DNA from: JAUIAI01 sp041396585
Lineage (GTDB): Bacteria > Pseudomonadota > Gammaproteobacteria > Burkholderiales > Burkholderiaceae_E
Direction: 5' to 3'
DNA: 64,000 nt
Assembly (NCBI GenBank): GCA_041396585.1
Contig: JAWKYG010000015.1
Coordinates: forward strand, 1-64,000
Of the stretch, positions 18,958-26,905 are shown in pieces. The translations under genes were made by a program, and so were the position numbers. The first letter of the stretch is position 1; each line of letters begins with the position of its first letter. The notes beneath the pieces are model-generated. The model was not told the origin of the DNA and did not search any database. It saw only the letters and a program-made list of their open reading frames with translations.

Positions 18958-19109
18958 GAAAGCCTCCCTTGTCTGGCGAGAATTCGGCGCCGTGAGCGCG
19001 CGCCCTTCGTCATTGTCGGCCGAGATAGCCCCGCAAAGGCATCCCATGAATGCAGCATGGACCGGTTTGACCCGGCGCAATCTGCTCACTTCACGCTTGC
19101 TGCTCCGCC

Positions 19110-19313
19110 GTGGCTGCCGACGGCGCAACGTATATGGTTCGCGGCGATCCACAGCGTGGTGGCACCGTGAAGACCACCTACTATGGCGGCACGGGCACAT
19201 ACAAGGGCATATCAGGGAGCGGCGAGAACGGCAAAGCAACGCCACTCAAAGCCCCCAAAGGCATGTTCGCCGGATGTCGACGCGGGACTCATGAGCTCAG
19301 TTTTCCAGACTGA
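19110..19313 (+). pseudogene. C-terminal fragment of a secreted beta-type protein
   Basis: An open frame of 67 residues reading TYMVRGDPQRGGTVKTTYY, GGTGTYKGISGSGEN, KGMFAGCRRGTHELSF. The GGTGxYKGIxGxG core resembles the end of small secreted proteins in which this loop follows a longer beta-rich domain. No start, signal peptide or N-terminal half is present in the same frame upstream, so it looks like a truncated gene. It lies just outside the left end of the tRNA-Ser island. Confidence 0.4.
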
Positions 19314-19332
19314 GTCGAGATCGGTCGTTCAA

Positions 19333-19359
19333 CAAAAAAACCGCTGAACCAGCGGCTTT
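19333..19359 (-). terminator. Rho-independent terminator, minus strand
   Basis: On the minus strand: CCGCTG, loop GTT, CAGCGG, then seven T. It lies 12 bases beyond the 15-base copy of the tRNA-Ser 3' end (19371-19385), exactly where the native tRNA terminator would be before the island was inserted. Confidence 0.75.
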
Positions 19360-19370
19360 GATCGGGCATT

Positions 19371-19385
19371 CTGGCGGAGAGAGCG
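19371..19385. repeat. Left attachment repeat of the tRNA-Ser island
   Basis: Fifteen bases identical to 21920-21934, which hold the last 14 bases of tRNA-Ser plus one base after CCA. Confidence 0.65.
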
Positions 19386-19506
19386 TCCGTAGAACGTCCG
19401 CGCCATTCCTGGTTCTTCGGGTTATTCGCGAAATTCGTCCATCGTTTCGCCCGTCGATCTGACAGTGATCATCGAACCGCGACTCCGACACTCAATGGAG
19501 ATGGGT

Positions 19507-19779
19507 ATGAGCACACGCACGCTATTCGGCGCCAAGTTCCAGGGCAAGCACTGGCATGGGGATTTCCTCACGATTGAGGATCTAAAGCAACCTGGCGCGC
19601 TCACCGGCCCGTTGCGGCTGGTCTGGGTAAGCTCGCACCCGTTCGACCCGATCTCGGTCGCCTTCATCGAGGGGGATTGCGCCTACACCTTTCATGTCCG
19701 GGTCACGATGGTGGCCACCTTTCTGGCCGAAATGAGCCCGGAGGATCAGGCGACATTGCACGAGCTCGCGGCCAAGTAG
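19507..19779 (+). CDS. Hypothetical protein, island cargo
   Basis: Ninety residues from the ATG with GGAG a few bases upstream (an in-frame start at 19465 would add 14). It reads RTLFGAKFQGKHWHGDFLTI, GPLRLVWVSSHPFDPISVAF, YTFHVRVTMVATFLAEMSPE. No signal peptide or membrane helix; looks like a small soluble alpha/beta protein. No family recognised. Confidence 0.5.
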   Translation: MSTRTLFGAKFQGKHWHGDFLTIEDLKQPGALTGPLRLVWVSSHPFDPISVAFIEGDCAYTFHVRVTMVATFLAEMSPEDQATLHELAAK

Positions 19780-19837
19780 CTGCCGAAGGAGGACCCGTCA
19801 CAGCTCGAGTGGCGAGAAATCGTCGACGCCGCGCACA

Positions 19838-20335
19838 ATGATGAATCTCCACCCCCTCCATTCAACGGACATGAAAGCTGAGGTCGTTGCCGTGATTCTG
19901 GGCGGCGTCGCAGGATCGGGCGCCGCATTCCTTTTCGGAGCGTTCGTCGAGCACAAGGTCAAGATGCGTCGCGCTCGAGCGGGCCTTGAACGATTGGTCG
20001 ATTCCGCGATTGGGCACGCCAAGAGCCGGAGAGTTCAGATTAAGCGCGCCATCGAGCTCCTGACGAACCACAACCGGGTGAATCCTGCCGACTACGCAAT
20101 GCTCAATGCCGCTGTGATCCGTGAGCTTCAAAAAGAGGCGGCAACAGATCTCCGAGGCGCCGAGCATCAAGCGATCGAAGCCCTTTGCTACACAATGGAG
20201 GAGCTCGATCGGCTGCTCTCAAGCGCCCAGCAAATTGCCAGGGAGTGTGAGCACCCGGCAAGCCATGACTCTGACCCGACGGGAGTCGACCGCGCCGAGA
20301 TGATCCTGACCTGCCCAGATTTTTCGGACCGATAG
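19838..20335 (+). CDS. Hypothetical single-pass membrane protein, C-terminus altered by IS insertion
   Basis: A 165-residue frame (alternative start ATG 19871). Residues 13-33 form one membrane helix (AVILGGVAGSGAAFLFGAF), followed by a mostly helical, charged cytoplasmic part (ARAGLERLVDSAIGHAKSRR, NHNRVNPADYAMLN, MEELDRLLSSAQQIA). The last ten residues (ILTCPDFSDR) are encoded by the left end of the IS3-type remnant that begins at about 20307, so the original C-terminus was replaced. No family recognised. Confidence 0.5.
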   Translation: MMNLHPLHSTDMKAEVVAVILGGVAGSGAAFLFGAFVEHKVKMRRARAGLERLVDSAIGHAKSRRVQIKRAIELLTNHNRVNPADYAMLNAAVIRELQKEAATDLRGAEHQAIEALCYTMEELDRLLSSAQQIARECEHPASHDSDPTGVDRAEMILTCPDFSDR

Positions 20336-20515
20336 TTTCTGAGAAGATGGCTCTTCATCCGAGAGGAAGAGCCCATGAGAAAGAGCCGATTCACCGAGGA
20401 ACAGATGGTTGCCATCCTTCGCGAAGCGGACAAGACCTCGGTTGCTCAAGCAGCCAAGGCCCACAAGGTCAGCGAGGCCTCGATCTACACCTGGCGCAAG
20501 CATCTGCGTGCCGCC
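20307..20515 (+). mobile_element. IS3-family remnant, left end
   Basis: Starts TGACCTGCCC, the kind of terminus found on IS3-family elements, and contains the first part of an OrfA transposase from ATG 20375. Homology stops at about 20513. No OrfB and no right inverted repeat are visible downstream, so only the left end survives. Confidence 0.65.
20375..20515 (+). pseudogene. Truncated IS3-type transposase OrfA
   Basis: The first 46 residues MRKSRFTEEQMVAILREAD, AAKAHKVSEASIYTWRKHL are the helix-turn-helix of OrfA of the IS407-like group of IS3. After that the frame continues as unrelated low-complexity sequence to 20755. The element cannot be active. Confidence 0.8.
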
Positions 20516-20669
20516 GCTTCGGAACCGCACGGCGTTGGATTGAGGGCCCGCGCATTGGCGGGGGGAGCGCATTCAGATCGGACCGATTCACGCACTGATC
20601 CTACGGTACCGGACGGCATGACCGCATCTTTCGGTCACTCAATGTCTATGCCGAAGACTCATTCGATTC

Positions 20670-21669
20670 CTAGGGCTTTGGGCAAGTGGTGGTCACGATC
20701 TGGTAGAGGCCGAATACGCGCGATTCATACGCGAGCACATCCCCGGATGCATTGAAGCGCATCGAACCTCCCTGCCCGTACATGCCTTCCTCGACCCACC
20801 TGAAAGTATAGACGCCACTGGCGTCTGGCTGGCTTGTGGAGTAGTTCTGCGAGGACATCGGAACATCCGTGCGCCGAGCTTTTTGGTCACGCCAGGGATG
20901 GAATCGCTTCGTGCCCGAAATCCCCACGACCCTGGTCGATGACAATCCTGCGTGCGTCGGTAAATGCTGTGACAGTGTCGTCTCTGCGCGCGTACTGCTG
21001 AATTCCACAAACCAGGATGTTGACCCGCGCTCCCGAATCAGAGTATGTCCAGCGTGTGGAAGATACTTGCCAACCGTACTGCTTTCCGTCGGCGATCGCG
21101 ATTCGCCTCATTTCCTGGCGCCAGTCCCAAGGCGTCATCGTCGCCTGCAGCGGCTCGAAGTGACGTAGCCAGCCCTCGCGCATTGAGGGGGTCGGTACAA
21201 CGGTCGCGATCTTGGCGATCTCAGCCTCGAACACGTTGATGATCGCCCACTGCGCCTGGGTGTATGACGTGGGCGCGGGAGCAGGCGCGACTGGCGTGGG
21301 CGTCGGCGCAGGGACCGGGACAGGCGTGGGCGTCGGAACAGGGACCGGAACGGGGGTCGGCGTCGGCACTGGCACGGGTGTCGGCGTCGGGACAGGCACA
21401 GGAACGAGGGTCGGAACCGGAACGGGGACTGGCGTCGGAACCGGAACCGGAACGGGTGTTGGGGCCGGCGACGGCGCCGGACTCGGCTCAGGCGCGGGAG
21501 CCGACGCGGGTTGTGAAGAGTCGGCGGCAGTCGCCGTACTCGAGTCAGAAGCAACCGCAGGCGCCGGCGTAGGCACCGGAGCCTCGGCGACCGGCTCAGC
21601 CCCGCCCCCTCCCCCACAGGCTGCGATCAACGACACCAGCAACGCAGAAGCGATGCGCTCATTCTTCAT
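20670..21669 (-). CDS. Lipoprotein with long Pro-Val-Pro-Thr repeat (frameshifted)
   Basis: About 330 residues after one correction. The lipobox LIAAC at residues 14-18 gives a lipidated Cys followed by a Gly run. Residues 30-135 are an extended proline repeat built from PVP and PTP units, which should form a stiff stalk. The globular part follows (YTQAQWAIINVFEAEIAKIA, MTPWDWRQEMRRIAIADG, YGWQVSSTRWTYSDSG, DARRIVIDQ). An indel near 20935 moves the frame to VVGISGTKRFHPW, SGVYTFRWVEEGMYGQGGSM, YQIVTTTCPKP. It is island cargo, on the tRNA strand and downstream of it. No domain recognised. Confidence 0.65.
21280..21490. repeat. Degenerate short tandem repeat coding Pro-Val/Pro-Thr
   Basis: On the plus strand the units are variants of six-base GGGACC/GGAACC and GGCGTC blocks; on the coding strand they give alternating PVPVPT and PTPVPV. 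The units differ at third positions, so the array is old and not a perfect microsatellite. Confidence 0.75.
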
Positions 21670-21919
21670 AGTGGCCCCTCTCTTGGCTCAACCTGCTCTT
21701 GGCAAATGCAGCCACGAGCCGCGCGCCAGATACGATCAATCGTAACCATGCGCGGCTCTTGGCGCTTCTCCCGTTTGGGGTGGCCAAAGGGCATAGAGCG
21801 CTAGATTCGAGAGGCCCACGCCGACTGTCTCAGGCGCGCAGCGTCCAACCCCCACGTAGATGGGCTAGTTGATGGGCTATCTTGAGAATTGGCCTGAAGA
21901 CCCAGGAAATGAAGTAGTC

Positions 21920-21934
21920 CTGGCGGAGAGAGCG
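21920..21934. repeat. Right attachment repeat of the tRNA-Ser island
   Basis: Identical to 19371-19385; forms the 3' end of the tRNA gene including CCA plus the following base. Confidence 0.65.
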
Positions 21935-22010
21935 GGATTCGAACCCGCGTCAGGTGTTACCCTGAACACGCTTTCCAGGCGTGCGATTTAAACCACTCAT
22001 CCACCTCTCC
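21921..22010 (-). tRNA. tRNA-Ser (GGA)
   Basis: Ninety bases, class II. Acceptor GGAGAGG pairs with the TCTCTCC before the discriminator G, and CCA is encoded. The anticodon stem CACGC/GCGTG encloses loop CTGGAAA, giving anticodon GGA. A long variable arm precedes the T arm GCGGG-TTCGAAT-CCCGC. Reads UCC and UCU codons. Its 3' end carries the island attachment site. Confidence 0.96.
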
Positions 22011-22060
22011 GGACCCATCAGTTTATCAAATCCGCGCATTTCGCGCCTGCGCCGGTGGTA

Positions 22061-24390
22061 TCAATCCGACCCACCTGGCGCCGGGAAGCGGATCCGGTCG
22101 ACCATGGCCAGGGTGCGCGCGGCGGGCCTGCGTGTGAACAGACTCACGAGCACGATCAGGGCGAAGCCGACCGGCACGCCGAACACGCCAGCCGATATCG
22201 GCTCGATCCCCCACCAGAGCCCCTGCACCGGCACCGAACGCTCGATACCCCAGATCAGCTCACGCAGCCAGACCTGGGTGCTGCTCATGTAGTAGAAGGT
22301 GACGGCGAGTCCACCCAGCATGCCGGCCACCGCGCCCAGGCCGGTGGCGCGCTTCCAGAAAATGCCCAGGACCATTGCCGGAAAGAAACCGGCCGCAGCG
22401 AACGAGAAAGCCGCGGCAACCAGGAACAGAATATCTGCCGGGCGTTGCGCGGCCGTCAGGGCAGCCAGCATCGCCACGAACAGCAACAGGATCTTGGCGA
22501 TCATCACCCGGCGCCCGGTCAGCGCGCGTGGGTTGACAATCCTGAAGTACAGATCATGGCTCAGCGAGTTCGAGATCGTGAGCAGCAGACCATCGGCCGT
22601 GGACAGCGCGGCCGCCAGGCCGCCTGCGGCCACCAGCCCGGACACCACGTAGGGCATGCCGGCGATCTCGGGCGCGGCCAGCACGACGATATCGCCACCG
22701 ATCAGCAGTTCGGCCCACTGCACGATGCCGTCGAGATTGACATCTTCGGCGCTGATCAGCGTGCTGTCGACGAGCTGCCATTGCCTCACCCAGACAGGCA
22801 GATCTTCAAAGGCGCGCCCGACCACATCGGTGAAGACCGTGTACTTCACGAGAACCGCGAGCGCAGGCGCGGTCACGTAGACCAGCAGGATGAAGCCCAG
22901 CGACCAGGCCACCGAGCTGCGCGCGGCCGACACGTCAGGGGTGGTGTTGTAGCGGATCAGGATGTGCGGCAGCGCCGCGGTGCCCAGCATCAGGCAGAAC
23001 AGCAAGGCCAGAAAATTGCGACGCTCGACAACCTGATCTTGTCTGTGGTGCCGGGAAAGGGTTCCGCATGGCGGATCAAAGGGCGCGCCCTCGCCTCTCG
23101 GTCCACATCCTTCTGCCAGAGCTCGCGCGCAGCCTCGGCATCAACCGGATAGCGCAGCAATTGGTCCTGGGCGCCTTCGATCTCGGCATCGCTCGCACCG
23201 GCGGCAGTGAGCGCCAGCAGCCGGTCCGTGAGGGCCTTTTTCTCTTCGGCATGAGCACGTTCGGGATCGGCCAGACGGTCACGCGCGATCGCGGCCCGCG
23301 CCTGATAAATGCGCCGGACCTCGTTCTCGGCCGGGTCCGCAAGCAGGACATTCTCTATCCGGCTCACCTCTTCCAGCTGCTTGCCATAGGAGACATGCGG
23401 CAGCGGGCTGCCGGTCTGGGTGATCGAGAGCCAGATCACCGGCACCATGTAGGCAATGATCAGAACGATGTACTGCGACACCTGGGTCCAGGTCACGGCC
23501 TTCATGCCGCCCAGGAAAGAGCATACGAGAATGCCGCCCAGGCCGAGAAAGATACCGATCTGGAACTCCACGCCGGTCAGGCGCGAGGTGATCAGGCCAA
23601 CGCCGTAGATCTGCGCCACCACATAGGTGAACGAGCAAAGGATCGTGATCGCAATGCCGATCAGGCGCGGAATGTGCCCGCCGAAGCGCGCGCCGAGATA
23701 ATCAGGAATCGTGTACTGACCGAAGGCCCTGAGGTAGGGTGCCAGCAGCAGAGCCACCAGAACGAAGCCCCCGGTCCAGCCCATCACGAACGCGAGCCCG
23801 GCGTAGCCGCCGGCATAGAGCCCGCCGGCGAGACTGATGAAGGATGCCGCCGACATCCAGTCGGCCGCGGTGGCCATGCCGTTGAACATCGCAGGCACCT
23901 GCCTGCCCGCAACATAGAACTCGGCCGGATCGCTGGTGCGGCTGAGAATCCCGATCGCCGCATACAGCAGCACGGTGACACCCAGAAACACATGGCCGAT
24001 CGTGCCGCGCGGCATGCCCTGGTTCTCGAGGAAGGTCAGCGCCAGCACGAAGACGACAAAGCCCCCGGTGTAGATCAGATAAACGCGGCGGATCTGCCGG
24101 TGTGCATCTGGCGAGGCCGGCTGGCTCAGCCCGCTGCGACGATCCAGCCAACCCATCACGATCGCATAGATCACGACCAGGATCAGGTACACGAGCAGCG
24201 CGCCCTGCGCGCCGACCCAGTAGGACAGCGGCCACCCGAAGAATGGAATTCTGGCCAGCGCCTTGGCCTCGAATGCAACGCCGAACGAGACCAGGAACCA
24301 GATGGTGGTGAGGATCCCGATCGCGATCAGATTACGGCGCCAATAGCGCCTGGCCGCCGGCGAAGCAGGCCCGGGCAGGAGATCAGACAT
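22061..24390 (-). CDS. Sodium:solute symporter, VC_2705 subfamily, joined to a DUF4212 small subunit (frameshifted)
   Basis: The open frame from ATG 24390 starts with a DUF4212-type small subunit (residues 1-90: YWRRNLIAIGILTTIWFLVSF, two helices) and runs directly into a large SSS permease of the cation/acetate symporter type: YLIYTGGFVVFVLALTFLE, DPAEFYVAGRQVPAMFNGMA, ATAADWMSAASFISLAGGLY, FLGGMKAVTWTQVSQYIVL. A charged cytoplasmic insert (about 380-470) follows. One indel near 23010 moves the frame to NFLALLFCLMLGTAALPHIL, which continues to the end with STADGLLLTISNSLSHDLY. The subunits are usually separate genes; fusion here may be real or due to a lost stop. Placed next to acs, acetate or another short organic acid is the probable substrate. 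Confidence 0.85.
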
Positions 24391-24678
24391 GCGGGAGCAC
24401 TGCAGCCTTGGCCTGACCAAGGCGACCCAGAGCACGGCCAGGGTTATGCTCCTGAGCACGACGGCCGCGCGCCCTGGCCGCCTGGCCGTGACCAGCCGGC
24501 CGATCGCCTCGACCGGCTGGGTCAGAAATCGCAGCCCTTCATAGACCAGGTTACGCCGCGCGCGCGGCCCAGGCAGAGCACCCAGATACCAGCGCGCGAG
24601 CACCAGCATGGCCGCGAACTCGACCACGGCCTTGAGCGGCACGATCAGGGCCGGCAAGCACATCCGGCCCCATGTCAT
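24391..24678 (-). CDS. Small membrane protein upstream of the symporter (reads through in frame)
   Basis: Ninety-six codons in frame with the symporter. They read LPALIVPLKAVVEFAAMLVLA, LVYEGLRFLTQPVEAIGRLV, VVLRSITLAVLWVALVRP, a two-helix protein with a basic loop. Small proteins of this layout precede DUF4212/SSS pairs in betaproteobacteria, to my recollection. There is no stop before the DUF4212 start; a frame change near 24393 would end it at a TGA overlapping that ATG. I therefore treat it as a separate gene. Confidence 0.45.
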
Positions 24679-24714
24679 CGGCCCCCGCCAACGTATTCAA
24701 GGATGGGCCGTGGA

Positions 24715-26697
24715 TCAGGTGGACTCTTTTTCAACTGCTCGAGAATGCCGGGATTCTCGAGCGTGGAGACATCCTGCGTGATCTCCTCGCCGCGGCGATG
24801 GAGCGCAGCAGACGGCGCATGATCTTGCCCGAACGCGTCTTGGGCAGGTTGTCACCGAAGCGAATGTCCTGGGCTTGGCGATCGGGCCGATCTCCTTGGC
24901 CACCCAGTTGCGCAAATCGTTCGCCACCTTGCGCCCTTCCTCACCCGAGGGCCGGGCACCCTTGAGCACGACGAATGCGCAGATCGCCTCACCGGTGGTG
25001 GCATCGGGGCGGCCGACCACGGCCGCCTCGGCAACCAGTTGATTGGACACCAGGGCCGACTCGATCTCCATCGTGCCCATGCGGTGGCCGGACACATTGA
25101 GCACGTCGTCGATGCGCCCCATGATCCAGAAATAGCCCTCGGTGTCACGACTGGCGCCGTCGCCGGCGAGGTAGTAACGCCCCTGGAAGTCTTCCGGGAA
25201 GTAGGCCTTCTTGTAGCGATCCGGATCACCCCAGATCGTGCGGATCATCGACGGCCAGGGCTTCTTGATGACCAGGATGCCGCCCTTGCCAAGATCGACG
25301 TCCTCGCCGAGTTCGTCGACCACGCTGACCGCCATGCCCGGCAACGGCATCGTGCAGGAGCCCGGCTTGAGCGCATGAACACCCGGCAGCGGCGTGATCA
25401 CATGGCCGCCGGTTTCCGTCTGCCACCAGGTGTCGACGATCGGGCAGCGCGAGCCGCCCACCTGCTCGTAGTACCAGACCCAGGCCTCGGGATTGATCGG
25501 CTCACCCACGGTGCCCAGCAGCCTCAGCGACGACAGATCGTACTTGGCCGGGGCATGGTCGGGGCTGGTCTGCGAGGCCTTGACCAGCGCACGGATCGCG
25601 GTTGGCGCCGTATAGAAGATGCTGACCTTGTGGCGCTGGATCATCTCCCAGAAGCGGCCGGCATTCGGATACGTGGGCACGCCCTCGAAAACCACCTGGG
25701 TGGCACCGACCGCGGTGGGGCCGTAGCAGACATAGGTATGGCCGGTGACCCAGCCCACATCCGCGGTACACCAGAAGACATCCTGATCGTGGATGTCGAA
25801 CGTCCATTGCATGGTCAGCGATGCATGCAGCAGATAGCCGGCCGATGAATGCTGGACGCCCTTGGGTTTGCCCGTGGAGCCAGAGGTATACAGGATGAAC
25901 AGCGGATGCTCGGCACCGACGGCCACCGGCTCACAGAAATCCGCCTGGCCCTTCTCGACATCATGCATCCAGACATCGCGCCCGTCATGCCAGGCGACCT
26001 TGCCACCGGTGCGCTGATAGACCACCACATTGCGCACCGCGTCGCAACCGCCCATGGCCAGGGCCTCGTCGACCGCCGGCTTGAGCGGAATGCTCTTGCC
26101 ACCGCGACATTGCTCGTCGGCCGTGATCACCAGTGTGGCGCCGGCATCGACGATGCGCTCCTGCAGCGACTTGGCCGAGAAGCCGCCAAACACCACCGAG
26201 TGCGTGAGCCCGAGCCGCGCGCAGGCCTGCATCACCACCACCGCCTCGATGGACATCGGCAGATAGACGATGACCCGATCGCCCTTCTGGCAACCAAGTG
26301 CCTTCAGCCCGTTGGCGAAACGGCACACGCGTGCGAGCAAATCCTTGTAGGTGACCGACGTGATCGTGCCGTCGTCGGCCTCGAAATGGATCGCGACCTT
26401 GTTCTCGACCGGAGTGCCGATGTGTCGATCCAGGCAGTTTGCCGAGACGTTGAGTTCGCCGTCGGCGAACCACTTGAAGAACGGCGCGTTCGAGGCGTCC
26501 AGGACCTCGGTGAACGGTTTGGACCAGTTCAAGTGCTTGCGGGCCAGATCCGCCCAGAAGCCTTCGTGATCCTTTTCGGCCGCCTCACACATTTGCTGGT
26601 AAGCAGCCATGCCCGAGATTCGAGCCTTGGCGACAAAATCATCGCTGGGCGGGAAATGACGGTTTTCATGAAGAACGGATTCGATCTCGCCCGACAC
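24715..26697 (-). CDS. acs: Acetyl-CoA synthetase (C-terminus frameshifted)
   Basis: AMP-forming acetate activation, about 660 residues. The GTG start at 26697 has a perfect AGGAGG six bases upstream. Core motifs: YTSGSTGKPKGV (ATP loop), WWQTETGGHVITPLPG with the acetate-pocket region, YYLAGDGASRDTEGYFWIMG, GRIDDVLNVSGHRMGTMEIE. Near 24865 one base is off; the next frame supplies LPKTRSGKIMRRLLR, which carries the acetylatable lysine. A second small shift at the AAAAA run near 24728 gives the stop. It lies downstream of no other gene and is divergent from the fumarase, with the symporter 37 bases after it. Confidence 0.93.
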   Translation of the reverse strand: MSGEIESVLHENRHFPPSDDFVAKARISGMAAYQQMCEAAEKDHEGFWADLARKHLNWSKPFTEVLDASNAPFFKWFADGELNVSANCLDRHIGTPVENKVAIHFEADDGTITSVTYKDLLARVCRFANGLKALGCQKGDRVIVYLPMSIEAVVVMQACARLGLTHSVVFGGFSAKSLQERIVDAGATLVITADEQCRGGKSIPLKPAVDEALAMGGCDAVRNVVVYQRTGGKVAWHDGRDVWMHDVEKGQADFCEPVAVGAEHPLFILYTSGSTGKPKGVQHSSAGYLLHASLTMQWTFDIHDQDVFWCTADVGWVTGHTYVCYGPTAVGATQVVFEGVPTYPNAGRFWEMIQRHKVSIFYTAPTAIRALVKASQTSPDHAPAKYDLSSLRLLGTVGEPINPEAWVWYYEQVGGSRCPIVDTWWQTETGGHVITPLPGVHALKPGSCTMPLPGMAVSVVDELGEDVDLGKGGILVIKKPWPSMIRTIWGDPDRYKKAYFPEDFQGRYYLAGDGASRDTEGYFWIMGRIDDVLNVSGHRMGTMEIESALVSNQLVAEAAVVGRPDATTGEAICAFVVLKGARPSGEEGRKVANDLRNWVAKEIGPIAKPRTFASVTTCPRRVRARSCAVCCAPSPRRGDHAGCLHARESRHSRAVEKEST

Positions 26698-26905
26698 GAT
26701 TTGCCTCCTTTGTGGCTGATTGGGCGCCACTGACGCCCGTTGGATACCTATGCCGGCATCCGCGCCCGTATGAGTGTGCCAAAGAATTGGCCGGACTCAT
26801 GCAGGCAACGACGGATTCCGTCTGGGTTTCGATTCGGTACCATAGGCAGAGGCCCTTACTGGCCCCTTACATAGCCATTTTCTCGATTTCCGCGCAGAGT
26901 GATTC

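Larger units (their letters stand above)
19371..21934. mobile_element. Small genomic island in the 3' end of tRNA-Ser(GGA)
   Basis: A 2.55 kb segment bounded by direct copies of CGCTCTCTCCGCCAG (minus-strand reading): one forms the 3' end of the tRNA-Ser gene (21920-21934), the other stands alone at 19371-19385 with a tRNA-type terminator behind it. This is the structure left by site-specific integration into a tRNA 3' end. Cargo: two hypothetical genes, an IS3-type remnant and a proline-repeat lipoprotein. No integrase gene is present, so the island is a remnant or was mobilised in trans. Confidence 0.65.

Noticed and set aside
19333..19359. Terminator of the upstream plus-strand fragment 19110-19313
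   Set aside because: The T-run follows the hairpin only on the minus strand, so it serves transcription coming from the tRNA side.
21212..21745. Plus-strand frame coding a Gly-Val-Gly-Thr repeat protein
   Set aside because: It is the reverse reading of the proline-repeat lipoprotein, which has a lipobox and the better start.
23068..24822. 584-residue open frame on the plus strand
   Set aside because: Antisense of the symporter; highly charged with no membrane or domain features.
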